Assembly (NCBI GenBank): GCA_035713725.1
Contig: DASTMZ010000008.1
Location: forward strand, 8,743-72,742
From: DASQPR01 sp035713725
Lineage (GTDB): Bacteria; Actinomycetota; Actinomycetes; Mycobacteriales; Micromonosporaceae
Length of the DNA: 64,000 nt
Reading direction: 5' to 3'
Part shown: positions 1 to 7,944 of the stretch, piece after piece
How positions within the stretch are numbered: the first letter of the stretch is position 1
Layout: the number at the start of each line of letters is the position of its first letter
The notes under the pieces: generated by a model
Database searches by the model: none
Seen by the model: the letters and a program-made list of their open reading frames with translations, nothing else
Told to the model about the DNA's origin: nothing
Program-made: the position numbers and the translations under genes

Positions 1-921
1 GTCCACATTGGCCTCGAAGTCGGACAGGTCGGTGTGCGAGTAGCGGTCTTCTTCACCGGTGATCTTGCTGGACGCCACCTCGTTGAGGAGCTCGGTGGCG
101 CCGTTGGCCAGTTGCGCCGGCTGATATTTCGCGGTCTTCACGAGCGCGACGAGCTTGGCCACATCGGCGTCGAGTTGGTTCGCGACCGGGGTCATGCCGT
201 CCAGCGACTTGTCCTGCCACAGTGCCTTCTCGATGCGGTGGAAACCGGTCCAGGCGTTCGGATCCTCGACGTCGCCGGCCCGCGCGTCGATGTCCGGGTC
301 GAGGTCGCCGAAGCTCTCCGCCACTGGCTCGATGCGCTCGTAGTAGGACCGAGCCGGTGCGTAGAGCCGTTGCGCGGCCGCGATATCGCCGCCCCGGACG
401 GCGTCGGTGAACGCCGTCGTAGCCGGCCCGAGCTTGTCGGCCTGGGCGAGCACGTACGTCTGGTATCCGGCGACCGCGGCGTTCAGCTTCGCGGCCACGG
501 CCGGATCGGCGGCGGCTTGCGCCGTGCCACCGGTGACGTGGAGCGGGAAGCTGTCGGTGGTCGCGCCCTCGCACTCGATCGTGTAGTCGCCCGCCTCGAC
601 CTTGAGCGAGAACGTCCCGGACAGCCCGGGCGTCAGGTTCTCCTTCTCACCGAGAATGGTGCCGCCGCGCTTCAGCTCGGCCTCGGACACCTTGTCGCCG
701 GTCGTGTTCTTCACGGTGAACGTCACCGGACCGGCCGGCATGCTGGCCGGCGACGGCGCGCAGCCGTCGTTGGTGAGCGTGATGGTCACTTGCGTCGCGC
801 CCGCGCTCGGGGAGCCGTTGGAACCGCTGCTGCACGCGCTGGCGCCGGCCGCGACGGCAACCAGGCCAGCTATCAGACCAGCGGCGCCGGCGACTCGTCG
901 TGACCAACGGTTGAGATGCAT
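1..921 (-). CDS. efeO: EfeO-type iron-uptake lipoprotein (3' end outside window)
   Basis: Periplasmic-side component of the EfeUOB iron transporter. The ATG at 921 opens 307 codons and the frame is still open at base 1, so the C-terminus is missing. A signal peptide ends in a lipobox with the acylated Cys at residue 30. A cupredoxin-like N-terminal domain follows (about residues 40-120, with NDGCAPSPASMPAG and a TIECEG strand), then the peptidase-M75-type helical domain. The last visible residues, RYSHTDLSDFEANVD, match the usual EfeO motif. It lies 157 bp downstream of efeU on the same strand and is probably cotranscribed and iron-repressed. efeB would be expected beyond the left edge. Family identity is firm; metal specificity is known only from the family. 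Confidence 0.93.
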   Translation of the reverse strand, partial: MHLNRWSRRVAGAAGLIAGLVAVAAGASACSSGSNGSPSAGATQVTITLTNDGCAPSPASMPAGPVTFTVKNTTGDKVSEAELKRGGTILGEKENLTPGLSGTFSLKVEAGDYTIECEGATTDSFPLHVTGGTAQAAADPAVAAKLNAAVAGYQTYVLAQADKLGPATTAFTDAVRGGDIAAAQRLYAPARSYYERIEPVAESFGDLDPDIDARAGDVEDPNAWTGFHRIEKALWQDKSLDGMTPVANQLDADVAKLVALVKTAKYQPAQLANGATELLNEVASSKITGEEDRYSHTDLSDFEANVD

Positions 922-1018
922 GGTGTGGCACTCCTTCGACAGATCGGGCCGGGTGGACGCGGGGCACGCCGAGGTAGCGCCCGCGGTGCCGCGCCGGCCG
1001 GTCGGCCGTCGCTGACTT

Positions 1019-1082
1019 CGTGGGTACGGGTTTTCGTGGGTACGGGTTGAGGTGGGTACGGGTTGAGGTGGGTACCGGCTAT
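1019..1082. repeat. 16-bp tandem repeat spanning the efeU stop codon
   Basis: Four head-to-tail 16-bp units of the form GGTGGGTACGGGTTGA (1019, 1035, 1051, 1067) fill much of the efeU-efeO spacer. The unit nearest efeU contains that gene's stop codon (1079-1081) and is the most diverged. No coding function is apparent. Confidence 0.85.
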
Positions 1083-1978
1083 GTGCCTGGGGCCTGGTGA
1101 GCGGGCGTGGAATCGCGCTGCTGATCGGCGGCTGTCGCGTTGGCGGCGGGCGCGCTCGCAGGAGCTGGTGGCGTCGGACGGCGCCGGGGCAACGCGACGA
1201 GCAACACCATCGGCACGGCGTAGAGCACCCAGGCGATCATCTCGATCACGGTCGGATGCGCGGACAGGCCGAGCACGCCGGTGAGCAGCGAGGCCTGTAC
1301 GGTGCCCGGCGCGACGAGCCAGCTCAGGTCCAGCGGGCTCGCCTGACCGATGTTCAGCCAGCCGGCCTCGTGTGCGGTGTGCAGGACGGTCATGGTGAGT
1401 CCGGCCGCGACGATCACCAGCACGATCCCGGTGATCTTGAAGAACCGTGCGAGGTTGAGGCGTACGCCGCCGCGATAGATGCCGTATCCGATGACGACCG
1501 CGACGGCGATGCCCAGCAGCGCGCCGGTGGCCGCGGCCGCCGTGTTCGAGGTGCCGTCCAAAACGGACACCAGGAATACCGAGGTCTCGAAACCCTCTCG
1601 GAGCACCGCGAGGAACGCCATGGCCACCAGAGCAACGGCAGAGCCTTGTGCGAGCGCGTTGGCCGCGGCGCCCTCCAACTCCTTCTTCATGGTCCGTGCG
1701 TGGCGGTTCATCCAGACGATCATCGTGGTCACCATGGCGACGGCGAGTGCGCCGATGACCGTCTCGAGGCCCTCCTGCGCCTGCTGCGGCAGATCCTCGG
1801 AGAGCCGGACCAACGTGATGCCGACGGCAACGCACACCGCGATCGCGGCGAGGACACCGATCCACGTCGCGCGTAGCGCGTCGCGCCGCCCGTTGCGCGC
1901 CAGGAAGGAGGCGATGATGCCGACGATCAGGCTGGCTTCGAGACCCTCGCGCAGGCCGATCACGAGCGTGGGTATCAC
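1079..1978 (-). CDS. efeU: Ferrous/ferric iron permease EfeU (FTR1 family)
   Basis: Integral-membrane iron permease of the OFeT/FTR1 family, about 299 residues with roughly seven membrane segments. Both REGxE iron-translocation motifs are present: REGLEAS near the N-terminus and REGFETS in the middle. The GTG at 1978 is preferred over an upstream in-frame ATG (2071) because it has AAAGGAG at good spacing and places the first helix (VIPTLVIGLREG) at the true N-terminus. The longer reading would add a charged tail lying over the iron boxes. The Ala/Pro-rich C-terminal tail is unconserved. It is first gene of an efeU-efeO operon under two IdeR-like boxes. Confidence 0.93.
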   Translation of the reverse strand: MIPTLVIGLREGLEASLIVGIIASFLARNGRRDALRATWIGVLAAIAVCVAVGITLVRLSEDLPQQAQEGLETVIGALAVAMVTTMIVWMNRHARTMKKELEGAAANALAQGSAVALVAMAFLAVLREGFETSVFLVSVLDGTSNTAAAATGALLGIAVAVVIGYGIYRGGVRLNLARFFKITGIVLVIVAAGLTMTVLHTAHEAGWLNIGQASPLDLSWLVAPGTVQASLLTGVLGLSAHPTVIEMIAWVLYAVPMVLLVALPRRRPTPPAPASAPAANATAADQQRDSTPAHQAPGT

Positions 1979-2045
1979 GCGGGCTCCTTTCTCGTCGGTG
2001 CGTTTGGCCGTCGGTGCATTTGTTCGTCGAAGACGCGCTCGAAAG

Positions 2046-2064
2046 TCCGGTAAGGCTAACCTAA
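2046..2064 (-). promoter_or_regulatory. IdeR/DtxR iron box 1 upstream of efeU
   Basis: Compared with the DtxR/IdeR consensus TTAGGTTAGSCTAACCTAA, 16 of 19 positions agree, with the half-site GGCTAACCTAA intact. It lies about 70-85 bp before the efeU start, as expected for iron-dependent repression. Confidence 0.8.
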
Positions 2065-2074
2065 GACTCACGGC

Positions 2075-2093
2075 TTAGGCAAGGCGACCCTAA
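2075..2093 (-). promoter_or_regulatory. IdeR/DtxR iron box 2 upstream of efeU
   Basis: A second 19-mer, TTAGGCAAGGCGACCCTAA, matches the DtxR/IdeR consensus at 15 of 19 positions with both TTAGG/CCTAA ends intact. Its centre is about 29 bp from that of box 1, so the two could bind repressor dimers cooperatively. Confidence 0.72.
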
Positions 2094-2144
2094 CTCACTG
2101 GATGTCGTACGTCTTCGTAACCCACAAACCGCGCGACGACGCAC

Positions 2145-2840
2145 TCAGGGCAGACCGCGGCGGAGCAGCGTGTTTTCGCCGAGCGACCAGGCCGTGGTCG
2201 TCACCAGGTAGACGCTGGCCGCAAGCGGCAGCACCGCGACGGACACGAGCAGGAAGTACGGCGCGACTCGACTGACCGTGCCGAGCGCCCCTTCGGGTGT
2301 CGTGCCGTTGGTTCGCATCAGCATTGCCGTACGGCGTGCGTTCGCCCAGGCCAGCACGATCAGAGCGACAACGATCGCACCGAACACGGCCAGCCCACCG
2401 GCCGCGCCGACCGAGGCGAAGGCACCGATCGAGGCGAAGAGGTGAGCGGTGAGCGGCACGCCAAACGCGTGTGCCCGCGCGAGGTCGCCGTGGCTGGACG
2501 CGAAGACGCGGTAGAGCACGAATACAACCGGCGCCGGTACGAGCATCGGCAGCGCTCCGGCGTACGGGGAGATGCGTTCCGACCGGTAGAGCAGCTGGGT
2601 TTCCTCGACCAGCCGGCCCAGATTCGAGCCGTGGCGCTTGCGAAGTTCGGCGAGCCGGGGTGCCAGCCTCGCGCGAGCGCGCTCGCCACGGACCGCTGCC
2701 CGGGTGAGCGGATGCAGTGCAATGCGTACGACGACGGTGAGCAGCACGATCGCGGCGACCGTGCCGCCGACCGGATGGAGCGTGGTAGCGAGAGTGGTAA
2801 GCGCGGTGGACATCAGCGCCACCGGATTGACGGAAAGCAT
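2145..2840 (-). CDS. YidC/Oxa1-family membrane insertase paralogue
   Basis: Polytopic membrane protein of about 231 residues. It has the YidC/Oxa1 core: an N-terminal helix, a helix carrying a conserved Arg (TVVVRIALHPLTR), a charged cytoplasmic hairpin (RLAPRLAELRKRHG), and three further membrane segments. It is much shorter than a housekeeping YidC (over 300 residues) and lacks a long C-terminal basic tail, which suits the divergent second copies common in actinobacteria. The ATG at 2840 (MLSVNPVALM) is chosen because the extension to 2933 is Arg/Pro-rich. The next gene upstream (3145-3441) encodes a small membrane protein often seen beside such copies. Substrates are unknown. Confidence 0.82.
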   Translation of the reverse strand: MLSVNPVALMSTALTTLATTLHPVGGTVAAIVLLTVVVRIALHPLTRAAVRGERARARLAPRLAELRKRHGSNLGRLVEETQLLYRSERISPYAGALPMLVPAPVVFVLYRVFASSHGDLARAHAFGVPLTAHLFASIGAFASVGAAGGLAVFGAIVVALIVLAWANARRTAMLMRTNGTTPEGALGTVSRVAPYFLLVSVAVLPLAASVYLVTTTAWSLGENTLLRRGLP

Positions 2841-3144
2841 GGCGAGCCCCTCTGGCCTGGATGGATGCCAGGTCGGGTCGCGTCGGGTCGGACGGCTCAA
2901 GGGCGCTATGCGTACCGCGATCATGCGTACCACGATGTGGGCGCGCGGCCACGACCTGGGATGACAGGTGAGTGGCCAGGAGCAGCGGTCGGAGAGCCGG
3001 GGATCAGGCGTTACATCCGTGCTGAGCCATGGTGCCCGGAACGGATGACCCGTCGTCCCCGGAAGGGATTCGAGCCGATGTCGCTGAGGCGGCCATCACC
3101 AAGGCAGCGCCGGCAGACCAGGCCTCTCGCGGAACCGCGTGAGA
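2841..3144. other. Non-coding spacer
   Basis: About 300 bp between two minus-strand genes. Reading frames on both strands lack ribosome sites and plausible composition. It presumably holds the promoter of the YidC-like gene, but I recognise no motif. Confidence 0.5.
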
Positions 3145-3441
3145 TCAGTCGGCCGAGGGGAAGCGCCCGGGTGCCCGTGGCCGGGCGTGTCCCGGCGCGT
3201 CCGGGTCGCTGTGGCGGAGCGTGCCGCGCCCGACGGGGCCACGGCGTGGGTCGGTGACCCGGATCCGGACCGGCACGCGTGCGTCGCCTGCGTGGCGTCG
3301 CACCGCGACGGCGATGGCCAGCACGAGCGCCGCGACCGCGGCGCTGGCAATTGCACCGGACGGCCCAGCGAGCGCGGCCGCTGCCCAGACCACGGCCAAC
3401 CCGACGAGCGCCGCCTTGAGATAGGCGTTGGTGGCCGACAT
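3145..3441 (-). CDS. Small membrane protein, DUF6412-like
   Basis: 98 residues with two predicted membrane helices (about 8-27 and 29-47), then a basic tail ending in a SDPDAPGHARPRAPG segment. That tail motif and the position next to a YidC-like gene resemble actinobacterial DUF6412 proteins, which occur beside YidC/Oxa1 paralogues. No catalytic residues are visible. The family name is from memory and should be treated as likely rather than proven. A role linked to membrane-protein insertion is inference from neighbourhood only. Confidence 0.6.
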   Translation of the reverse strand: MSATNAYLKAALVGLAVVWAAAALAGPSGAIASAAVAALVLAIAVAVRRHAGDARVPVRIRVTDPRRGPVGRGTLRHSDPDAPGHARPRAPGRFPSAD

Positions 3442-3608
3442 GCCACCAGCCTAGTCCTTGTCGACCACCACCGCCCACGACGACCGAACAACGGGCCCGA
3501 CCAGGACGCATACGCCGTGGCCTCGACATGATGTCGCGAACCACGGCAAGGAGTGTCCGAATCGGTGCGGGGTGTCACCGATCGACGGATACCGCGTAGG
3601 CTCACGCG

Positions 3609-4190
3609 ATGCACCGTGAATCGTTCTCGGCTCCGGGCCACCCAACGAACCAGTCGGCGCACATGGCCGATCGGCCGATCTATCAGGCGAGCGGATATCG
3701 GTCTAGCGATCGCTCCAGGGACGAATCGACGCAGCCCATGGACTCTCAGTCGGGCGGGGAACGCCGCCGCGACATGCCCGGCGACGGTGTGGTCGACGTC
3801 CCGATCGAGGCGACCGAGACGATGCCCCACGTGCCGACTCAGTCCGAGACCGCGGGCGGCGCGGCCGGCGGCGCGGTCTCCCTGCCGTACGGCATGGCGC
3901 TCCTGGTGGTCAGCCATGGCCCGAACATCGGTGCACGCTTCCTGCTCGACCGGGATCTGATCGTCGCCGGCCGCCACCCGGATTCGGACATCTTCCTGGA
4001 CGACGTCACGGTGTCGCGGTCGCACGCGGAGTTCCGGCGCCTCGATGATCGGTTCGTGCTGGCCGATACGGGCAGCCTCAACGGCACGTACGTGAATCGG
4101 GAGCGAGTGCCGCAGGCCGAGCTGCGAAACGGCGACGAGATCCAGATCGGGAAGTTCCGGCTCACGTTCATCGAGTCCCAGCCGGGCTGA
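3609..4190 (+). CDS. garA: GarA/OdhI-like FHA-domain regulator
   Basis: 193 residues. The C-terminal FHA domain (about residues 95-190) carries the full phosphothreonine-binding signature: GRHPDSDIFLDDVTVSRSHAEF, then GSLNGTYVNRE and NGDEIQIGKFRL. It is very close to mycobacterial GarA, the phospho-switch that inhibits 2-oxoglutarate dehydrogenase and regulates glutamate metabolism when unphosphorylated. The N-terminal tail is longer than in GarA, and the usual ETTS kinase site is replaced by a diverged EATETMPHVPT stretch (around Thr69/Thr71). Later ATGs at 3664 and 3738 are alternative starts, and no ribosome site is decisive. The downstream amino-acid importers fit a nitrogen/glutamate theme, but cotranscription is not evident. 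Confidence 0.86.
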   Translation: MHRESFSAPGHPTNQSAHMADRPIYQASGYRSSDRSRDESTQPMDSQSGGERRRDMPGDGVVDVPIEATETMPHVPTQSETAGGAAGGAVSLPYGMALLVVSHGPNIGARFLLDRDLIVAGRHPDSDIFLDDVTVSRSHAEFRRLDDRFVLADTGSLNGTYVNRERVPQAELRNGDEIQIGKFRLTFIESQPG

Positions 4191-4455
4191 CCGTTCGGCG
4201 AGCCACCCGCCACCCGAGCCATCGGGACTTGTCTTTGCCGAGCTCGCCAAGGCTGAGCCGGCACTCAGTAAGCCGGCCGACCAGGCGCGCGGTTGCCCAG
4301 GTCGCCCGGTCGCCGTGGCCAGCCACTTGGTCCGAGAATCTTGCCTGCTCAGCCGGACGAACGGCGAATACGGTCCAATTCACCGCGCGTCGCCACGTCC
4401 CACAACGTAACGGTTAGGTGAACCAGCCACATATGCACTTACGGTGGTGTAAAGG

Positions 4456-4474
4456 CGTGGGATAACGTCCCACG
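4456..4474. promoter_or_regulatory. Palindrome in the livK leader
   Basis: Inverted repeat with arms CGTGGGA and TCCCACG around a 5-bp centre, about 100 bp before the livK start. It lies in a 384-bp gene-free leader (4191-4574) in which I see no other clear signal. It is a plausible repressor or activator site, factor unknown. Confidence 0.5.
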
Positions 4475-4574
4475 TCATCAAGACCAGTGTCACTGATCCG
4501 GCACTCGACGGCGCGTGCGGACCTGCCGCTCGCGGCCTCGGGATCTGGTTCATCTAACAGGAGGGGTCGGAGCC

Positions 4575-5765
4575 TTGAGGCAGGGACTCGTACGGTTGGT
4601 CGGCGGTGCCGCCATGCTGGCGCTCATCGGCGGCGCGGCCGCGTGCAACAGCACCAACAACAATTCCGCGGGTGGCGGTAGCACCAGCAACAGCAAGTGT
4701 GGCTATGAGATCGCGTTCTTTGGCGCGTTGACCGGCTCCGCGGCGAACCTGGGCGTCAACATCGAGCAGGGTGCAGAGCTTGCCGTTGATCAGTACAACG
4801 ACAAGAACGGCGCGAACTGCATCACGATGAAGAAGTTCGACTCACAGGGCGACCCGGCGGTCGCGCCTGGCGTGGCGCGGCAGCTCATCCAGGACAAGAA
4901 GATCATCGGCATCGTCGGCCCGGCGTTCTCCGGTGAGTCGATCGCGGCGAACCCGATCTTCGACCAGGCGGGCATCCCGCTGATCACGCCGTCCGCGACG
5001 AACCCGGTGCTGGCCAGCGGTGGCAAGGCCGGCGGCACGCCGTGGAAGGTGTTCCACCGCGCGGTCGCCAACGACGACGCGCAAGGCCCGGCGGCCGGCC
5101 TTTACATCAAGGAGATCCTTAAGCCGACGAAGGTGTTCGTCATCGACGACCAGTCCGCCTACGGTGCGGGCCTCGCCGACGCTGTCAAGCAGACGCTCGG
5201 CTCGCTCGTGGTCAACACCGACAAGGTCGCCGCGGACGGCAAGCAGACCGACTTCTCGTCCAGCGTGACGAAGGTCGTGTCCAGTGGCGCGACAGTGCTG
5301 TTCTATGGCGGCTACTACCAGAACGCCGGTCTGCTGCGTAAGCAGCTCACCGCGGCGGGCTGGAAGGGCACGCTGGTGGCCGGCGACGGCGTCAACGACC
5401 CGGGCTACATCAAGGCGGCCGGCAACGCAGCGGCCCAGGGCACGGTCCTGACCTGCCCGTGTGCTCCGGCGTCGCAGGCGAGCGGCACGTTCGACCAGGA
5501 CTACAAGGCGAAGTGGAACGTCGACGCCGGCACGTACTCCGACGTGGCGTACGACGCGACGAACATCTTCTTGCAGGGCATCACGGCCGGTAACACCACC
5601 ACCGCCAAGATGAACACCTACCTGTCGACTGTCGACTACAAGGGCGTGGCGAACGAGTACAAGTTCCAGACCGACGGCGACCTGGACACCAGCCTGATCA
5701 AGGTCTGGGCGTTCAAGGTCGACAACGGCCAGGTCGTTCCTGACCAGGCCGCTCCGACGAGCTGA
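4575..5765 (+). CDS. livK: Branched-chain amino-acid ABC importer, substrate-binding lipoprotein
   Basis: Extracytoplasmic type-I periplasmic-binding protein of the Leu/Ile/Val family, about 396 residues. The TTG at 4575 is chosen because AGGAGGGG sits 8 bp upstream and it gives a proper lipoprotein signal (lipobox GAAAC, Cys24). A GTG at 4515 would add 20 residues ahead of the signal. The binding fold starts at YEIAFFGALTGSAANLGVN and includes DSQGDPAVAPGVARQLI and the IIGIVGPAFSGES segment typical of LivK. It is the first gene of the liv cluster and is separated from livH by a strong hairpin, consistent with excess SBP over permease. Ligand specificity is inferred from family and neighbours. 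Confidence 0.9.
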   Translation: MRQGLVRLVGGAAMLALIGGAAACNSTNNNSAGGGSTSNSKCGYEIAFFGALTGSAANLGVNIEQGAELAVDQYNDKNGANCITMKKFDSQGDPAVAPGVARQLIQDKKIIGIVGPAFSGESIAANPIFDQAGIPLITPSATNPVLASGGKAGGTPWKVFHRAVANDDAQGPAAGLYIKEILKPTKVFVIDDQSAYGAGLADAVKQTLGSLVVNTDKVAADGKQTDFSSSVTKVVSSGATVLFYGGYYQNAGLLRKQLTAAGWKGTLVAGDGVNDPGYIKAAGNAAAQGTVLTCPCAPASQASGTFDQDYKAKWNVDAGTYSDVAYDATNIFLQGITAGNTTTAKMNTYLSTVDYKGVANEYKFQTDGDLDTSLIKVWAFKVDNGQVVPDQAAPTS

Positions 5766-5812
5766 CCGGACGATCTCTTTCGGGGACGCGCACTCGTCAG
5801 TAACTTCCTAGA

Positions 5813-5849
5813 CCGGTGCGGCCGGGGGCTTAGCCTCCGGCCGCACCGG
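5813..5849 (+). terminator. Hairpin between livK and livH (attenuator-like)
   Basis: Perfect 13-bp stem (CCGGTGCGGCCGG pairing with CCGGCCGCACCGG) and an 11-nt loop that can pair further internally. There is no U-tract. Its place after the SBP gene and before the permease genes suggests partial termination or 3'-end protection of the livK transcript. Confidence 0.75.
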
Positions 5850-5872
5850 CGCAGTCGGCCATCGGAGCCCAT

Positions 5873-6838
5873 GTGGACTTTCACGCTCTCTTCAGCGACT
5901 TCGGCACCGAGACCACGACCGGGCTCGCGACGGGCGCGGTCTTCGCGTTGTTCGCGCTCGGTTACACGCTCGTCTACGGCGTGTTGCGGCTCATCAACTT
6001 CGCGCACTCCGAAGTCTTCATGCTCGGCACGTTCGCGGCGATCAGCATCTGGGGCGTGCTCGGATACACCGAGAACAGCGCCGCGCCAGGTGTCGGCATG
6101 CTCATCGTGCTGCTGGTGGCCGCGTTGGTCGCGGCGATGCTCGCGTCCGGCACCACCGCGGTCCTGCTGGAATTGGTCGCCTACCGGCCGCTGCGACGTC
6201 GCAACGCACCGCCGCTCGCGTTCCTGATCACCGCGATCGGCATGTCGACGATCCTGCAGGAGGCGGTCGGCGTCGGCGTTGGGCGCTACAGCACACACCG
6301 GAACCCGGTCGGCGCGCCGGTGCTCATCAAGCCCGCCGTGGTGCTTTCGTTCGGCAATACGAAGATCTACTCGTACCAGGTGCTGCTGGTCGTGACGGCG
6401 CTCGTGATGATGTACGCGCTGGACCGCTTCATCAACACCACGCGGCTCGGCCGCGGCGTCCGCGCGGTCGCCCAGAACCCGGACGCGGCGGCGCTGATGG
6501 GCGTGAACAAGAACCGGGTGATCTCGCTTGTCTTCCTGCTCGGTGGCCTGATGGCCGGCATCGCCGCGGTGATGTACGTCATCAAGATCGGCAACACCAG
6601 CTACAACGCCGGCTTCCAACTCGGCATCGAAGCGTTCACCGCCGCCGTGCTCGGCGGCATCGGCAATCTCCGCGGCGCTCTGCTCGGCGGATTCCTGCTG
6701 GGTGTGGTGGAAAACTACGGTGCCGCGCTGTTCGGCACGCAGTACCACGACGTTGTCGCGTTCGTCATCCTCGTGCTGATCCTGATGTTCCGGCCGACCG
6801 GCCTGCTCGGCGAGTCGTTGGGGAGGACGCGGGCATGA
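5873..6838 (+). CDS. livH: Branched-chain amino-acid ABC permease LivH
   Basis: Integral-membrane permease of about 321 residues with eight or so helices. The LivH signature is present: GYTLVYGVLRLINFAHSEV near the N-terminus, the loop GRGVRAVAQNPDAAALMGVN, and AAVLGGIGNLRGALLGGF near the C-terminus. The GTG at 5873 has GGAG 6-7 bp upstream. The stop overlaps the livM start by 4 bp (ATGA), implying translational coupling. It forms the heteromeric channel with LivM. Confidence 0.92.
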   Translation: MDFHALFSDFGTETTTGLATGAVFALFALGYTLVYGVLRLINFAHSEVFMLGTFAAISIWGVLGYTENSAAPGVGMLIVLLVAALVAAMLASGTTAVLLELVAYRPLRRRNAPPLAFLITAIGMSTILQEAVGVGVGRYSTHRNPVGAPVLIKPAVVLSFGNTKIYSYQVLLVVTALVMMYALDRFINTTRLGRGVRAVAQNPDAAALMGVNKNRVISLVFLLGGLMAGIAAVMYVIKIGNTSYNAGFQLGIEAFTAAVLGGIGNLRGALLGGFLLGVVENYGAALFGTQYHDVVAFVILVLILMFRPTGLLGESLGRTRA

Positions 6839-7944
6839 GGGAGTTCTTCCAGACCATCGGGCGGTCGTTCAGCCATGCTCGCGACTGGTACCACGCCCAG
6901 CCGTGGTGGGGTCGGCTGATCATCCTCGGACTAGTTTTCGTCGGCGCGGTGTTCCTGCCGTATCTCGGCAGCGTGCCCGGCATCGGCCCACAGATCATCA
7001 CGCAGGGCACGGACTGGTATACCGCGCTGTTCCATATGTCCTATTACGTGCTACTCGCGCTCGGACTCAACGTCGTGGTCGGCTACGCCGGGTTGCTCGA
7101 CCTCGGGTACGTCGGCTTCTTCGCCGTCGGTACGTACGCGATCGCGCTGCTCACCTCGCCGGACAGCGATCTCAACACGAACTGGCGGTGGCTTGCCGCG
7201 CTGCCGGTCGCGATCATGGCATCGGTGGTCAGCGGCGTGCTGTTCGGTTGGCCAACGCTCCGACTGCGCGGTGACTACCTAGCCATCGTGACGCTCGGCT
7301 TCGCGGAGATCATCCGTACCTTCGCGGATAGCACCACGCTGCTGCGCGGCGACCGGGGTTTTTCGTCCGTACCGCACCCGCCGGGTACGAAGGGCAACGG
7401 GAAGCCGCTGTTCGGCGACATCGACGCTCGCCCGTACTACTGGCTGGGGCTTGCCGTCATCGTGCTCGTCATCTTGGCGATCCGTAACCTCGACCGCAGC
7501 CGGGTCGGCCGCTCGTGGCTCGCGATCCGCGAGGACGAAGAGGCCGCCGAGATCATGGGCGTACGGACGGTGAAGTTCAAGCTGTGGGCGTTCGCGATCG
7601 GCGCGTTCGTCGGCGGCCTCGCCGGAGCGCTGTTCGCTGGCGAGAACGGCTTCGTCAACTCGTCGACATTCGTGCTGCAGTTCTCGATCCTGATCCTGGC
7701 GGCGGTCGTGATGGGTGGCGCCGGCAACATCCCCGGCGCAATCCTCGGCGGCATCCTGATCTCCTACATCCCGGACCGCCTGACCGGCATCAGTGTGTTC
7801 GGGATCGACGCCGCGCAGTACAAGTTCTTGCTGTTCGGCATACTGATTGTGGTGATCATGATCTTCCGGCCGCAGGGCCTCATCCCGAGTCGCCGGCGCG
7901 CGGCCGAACTCCGCGACCGCGAGAAGGAGGCGGCGCCACAATGA
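6835..7944 (+). CDS. livM: Branched-chain amino-acid ABC permease LivM
   Basis: 369-residue permease partner of LivH. After a charged N-terminal extension of about 25 residues come a first helix (LIILGLVFVGAVFLPYLGS) and the family motif LGLNVVVGYAGLLDLGYVGF. Later come RLRGDYLAIVTLGFAEIIR, an EAA-like loop with AEIMGVRTVKFKLWAFAIGA, and GGAGNIPGAILGGI. It overlaps livH (ATGA) and livG (ATGA), so the four core genes are translationally coupled. Confidence 0.92.
   Translation: MREFFQTIGRSFSHARDWYHAQPWWGRLIILGLVFVGAVFLPYLGSVPGIGPQIITQGTDWYTALFHMSYYVLLALGLNVVVGYAGLLDLGYVGFFAVGTYAIALLTSPDSDLNTNWRWLAALPVAIMASVVSGVLFGWPTLRLRGDYLAIVTLGFAEIIRTFADSTTLLRGDRGFSSVPHPPGTKGNGKPLFGDIDARPYYWLGLAVIVLVILAIRNLDRSRVGRSWLAIREDEEAAEIMGVRTVKFKLWAFAIGAFVGGLAGALFAGENGFVNSSTFVLQFSILILAAVVMGGAGNIPGAILGGILISYIPDRLTGISVFGIDAAQYKFLLFGILIVVIMIFRPQGLIPSRRRAAELRDREKEAAPQ

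Noticed and set aside
3060..3085. GGGATTCGAGCC stretch resembling a tRNA T-arm
   Set aside because: No matching acceptor, D- or anticodon stems nearby. Chance similarity.
2442..3257. 271-codon plus-strand frame antisense to the YidC-like gene
   Set aside because: Arg/Gly-rich composition, no ribosome site, and it lies over convincing membrane-protein genes on the other strand. A usual shadow of high-GC coding sequence.
5636..6748. 370-codon minus-strand frame opposite livH
   Set aside because: His/Arg/Asp-rich antisense frame created by codon bias of livH; no family features.
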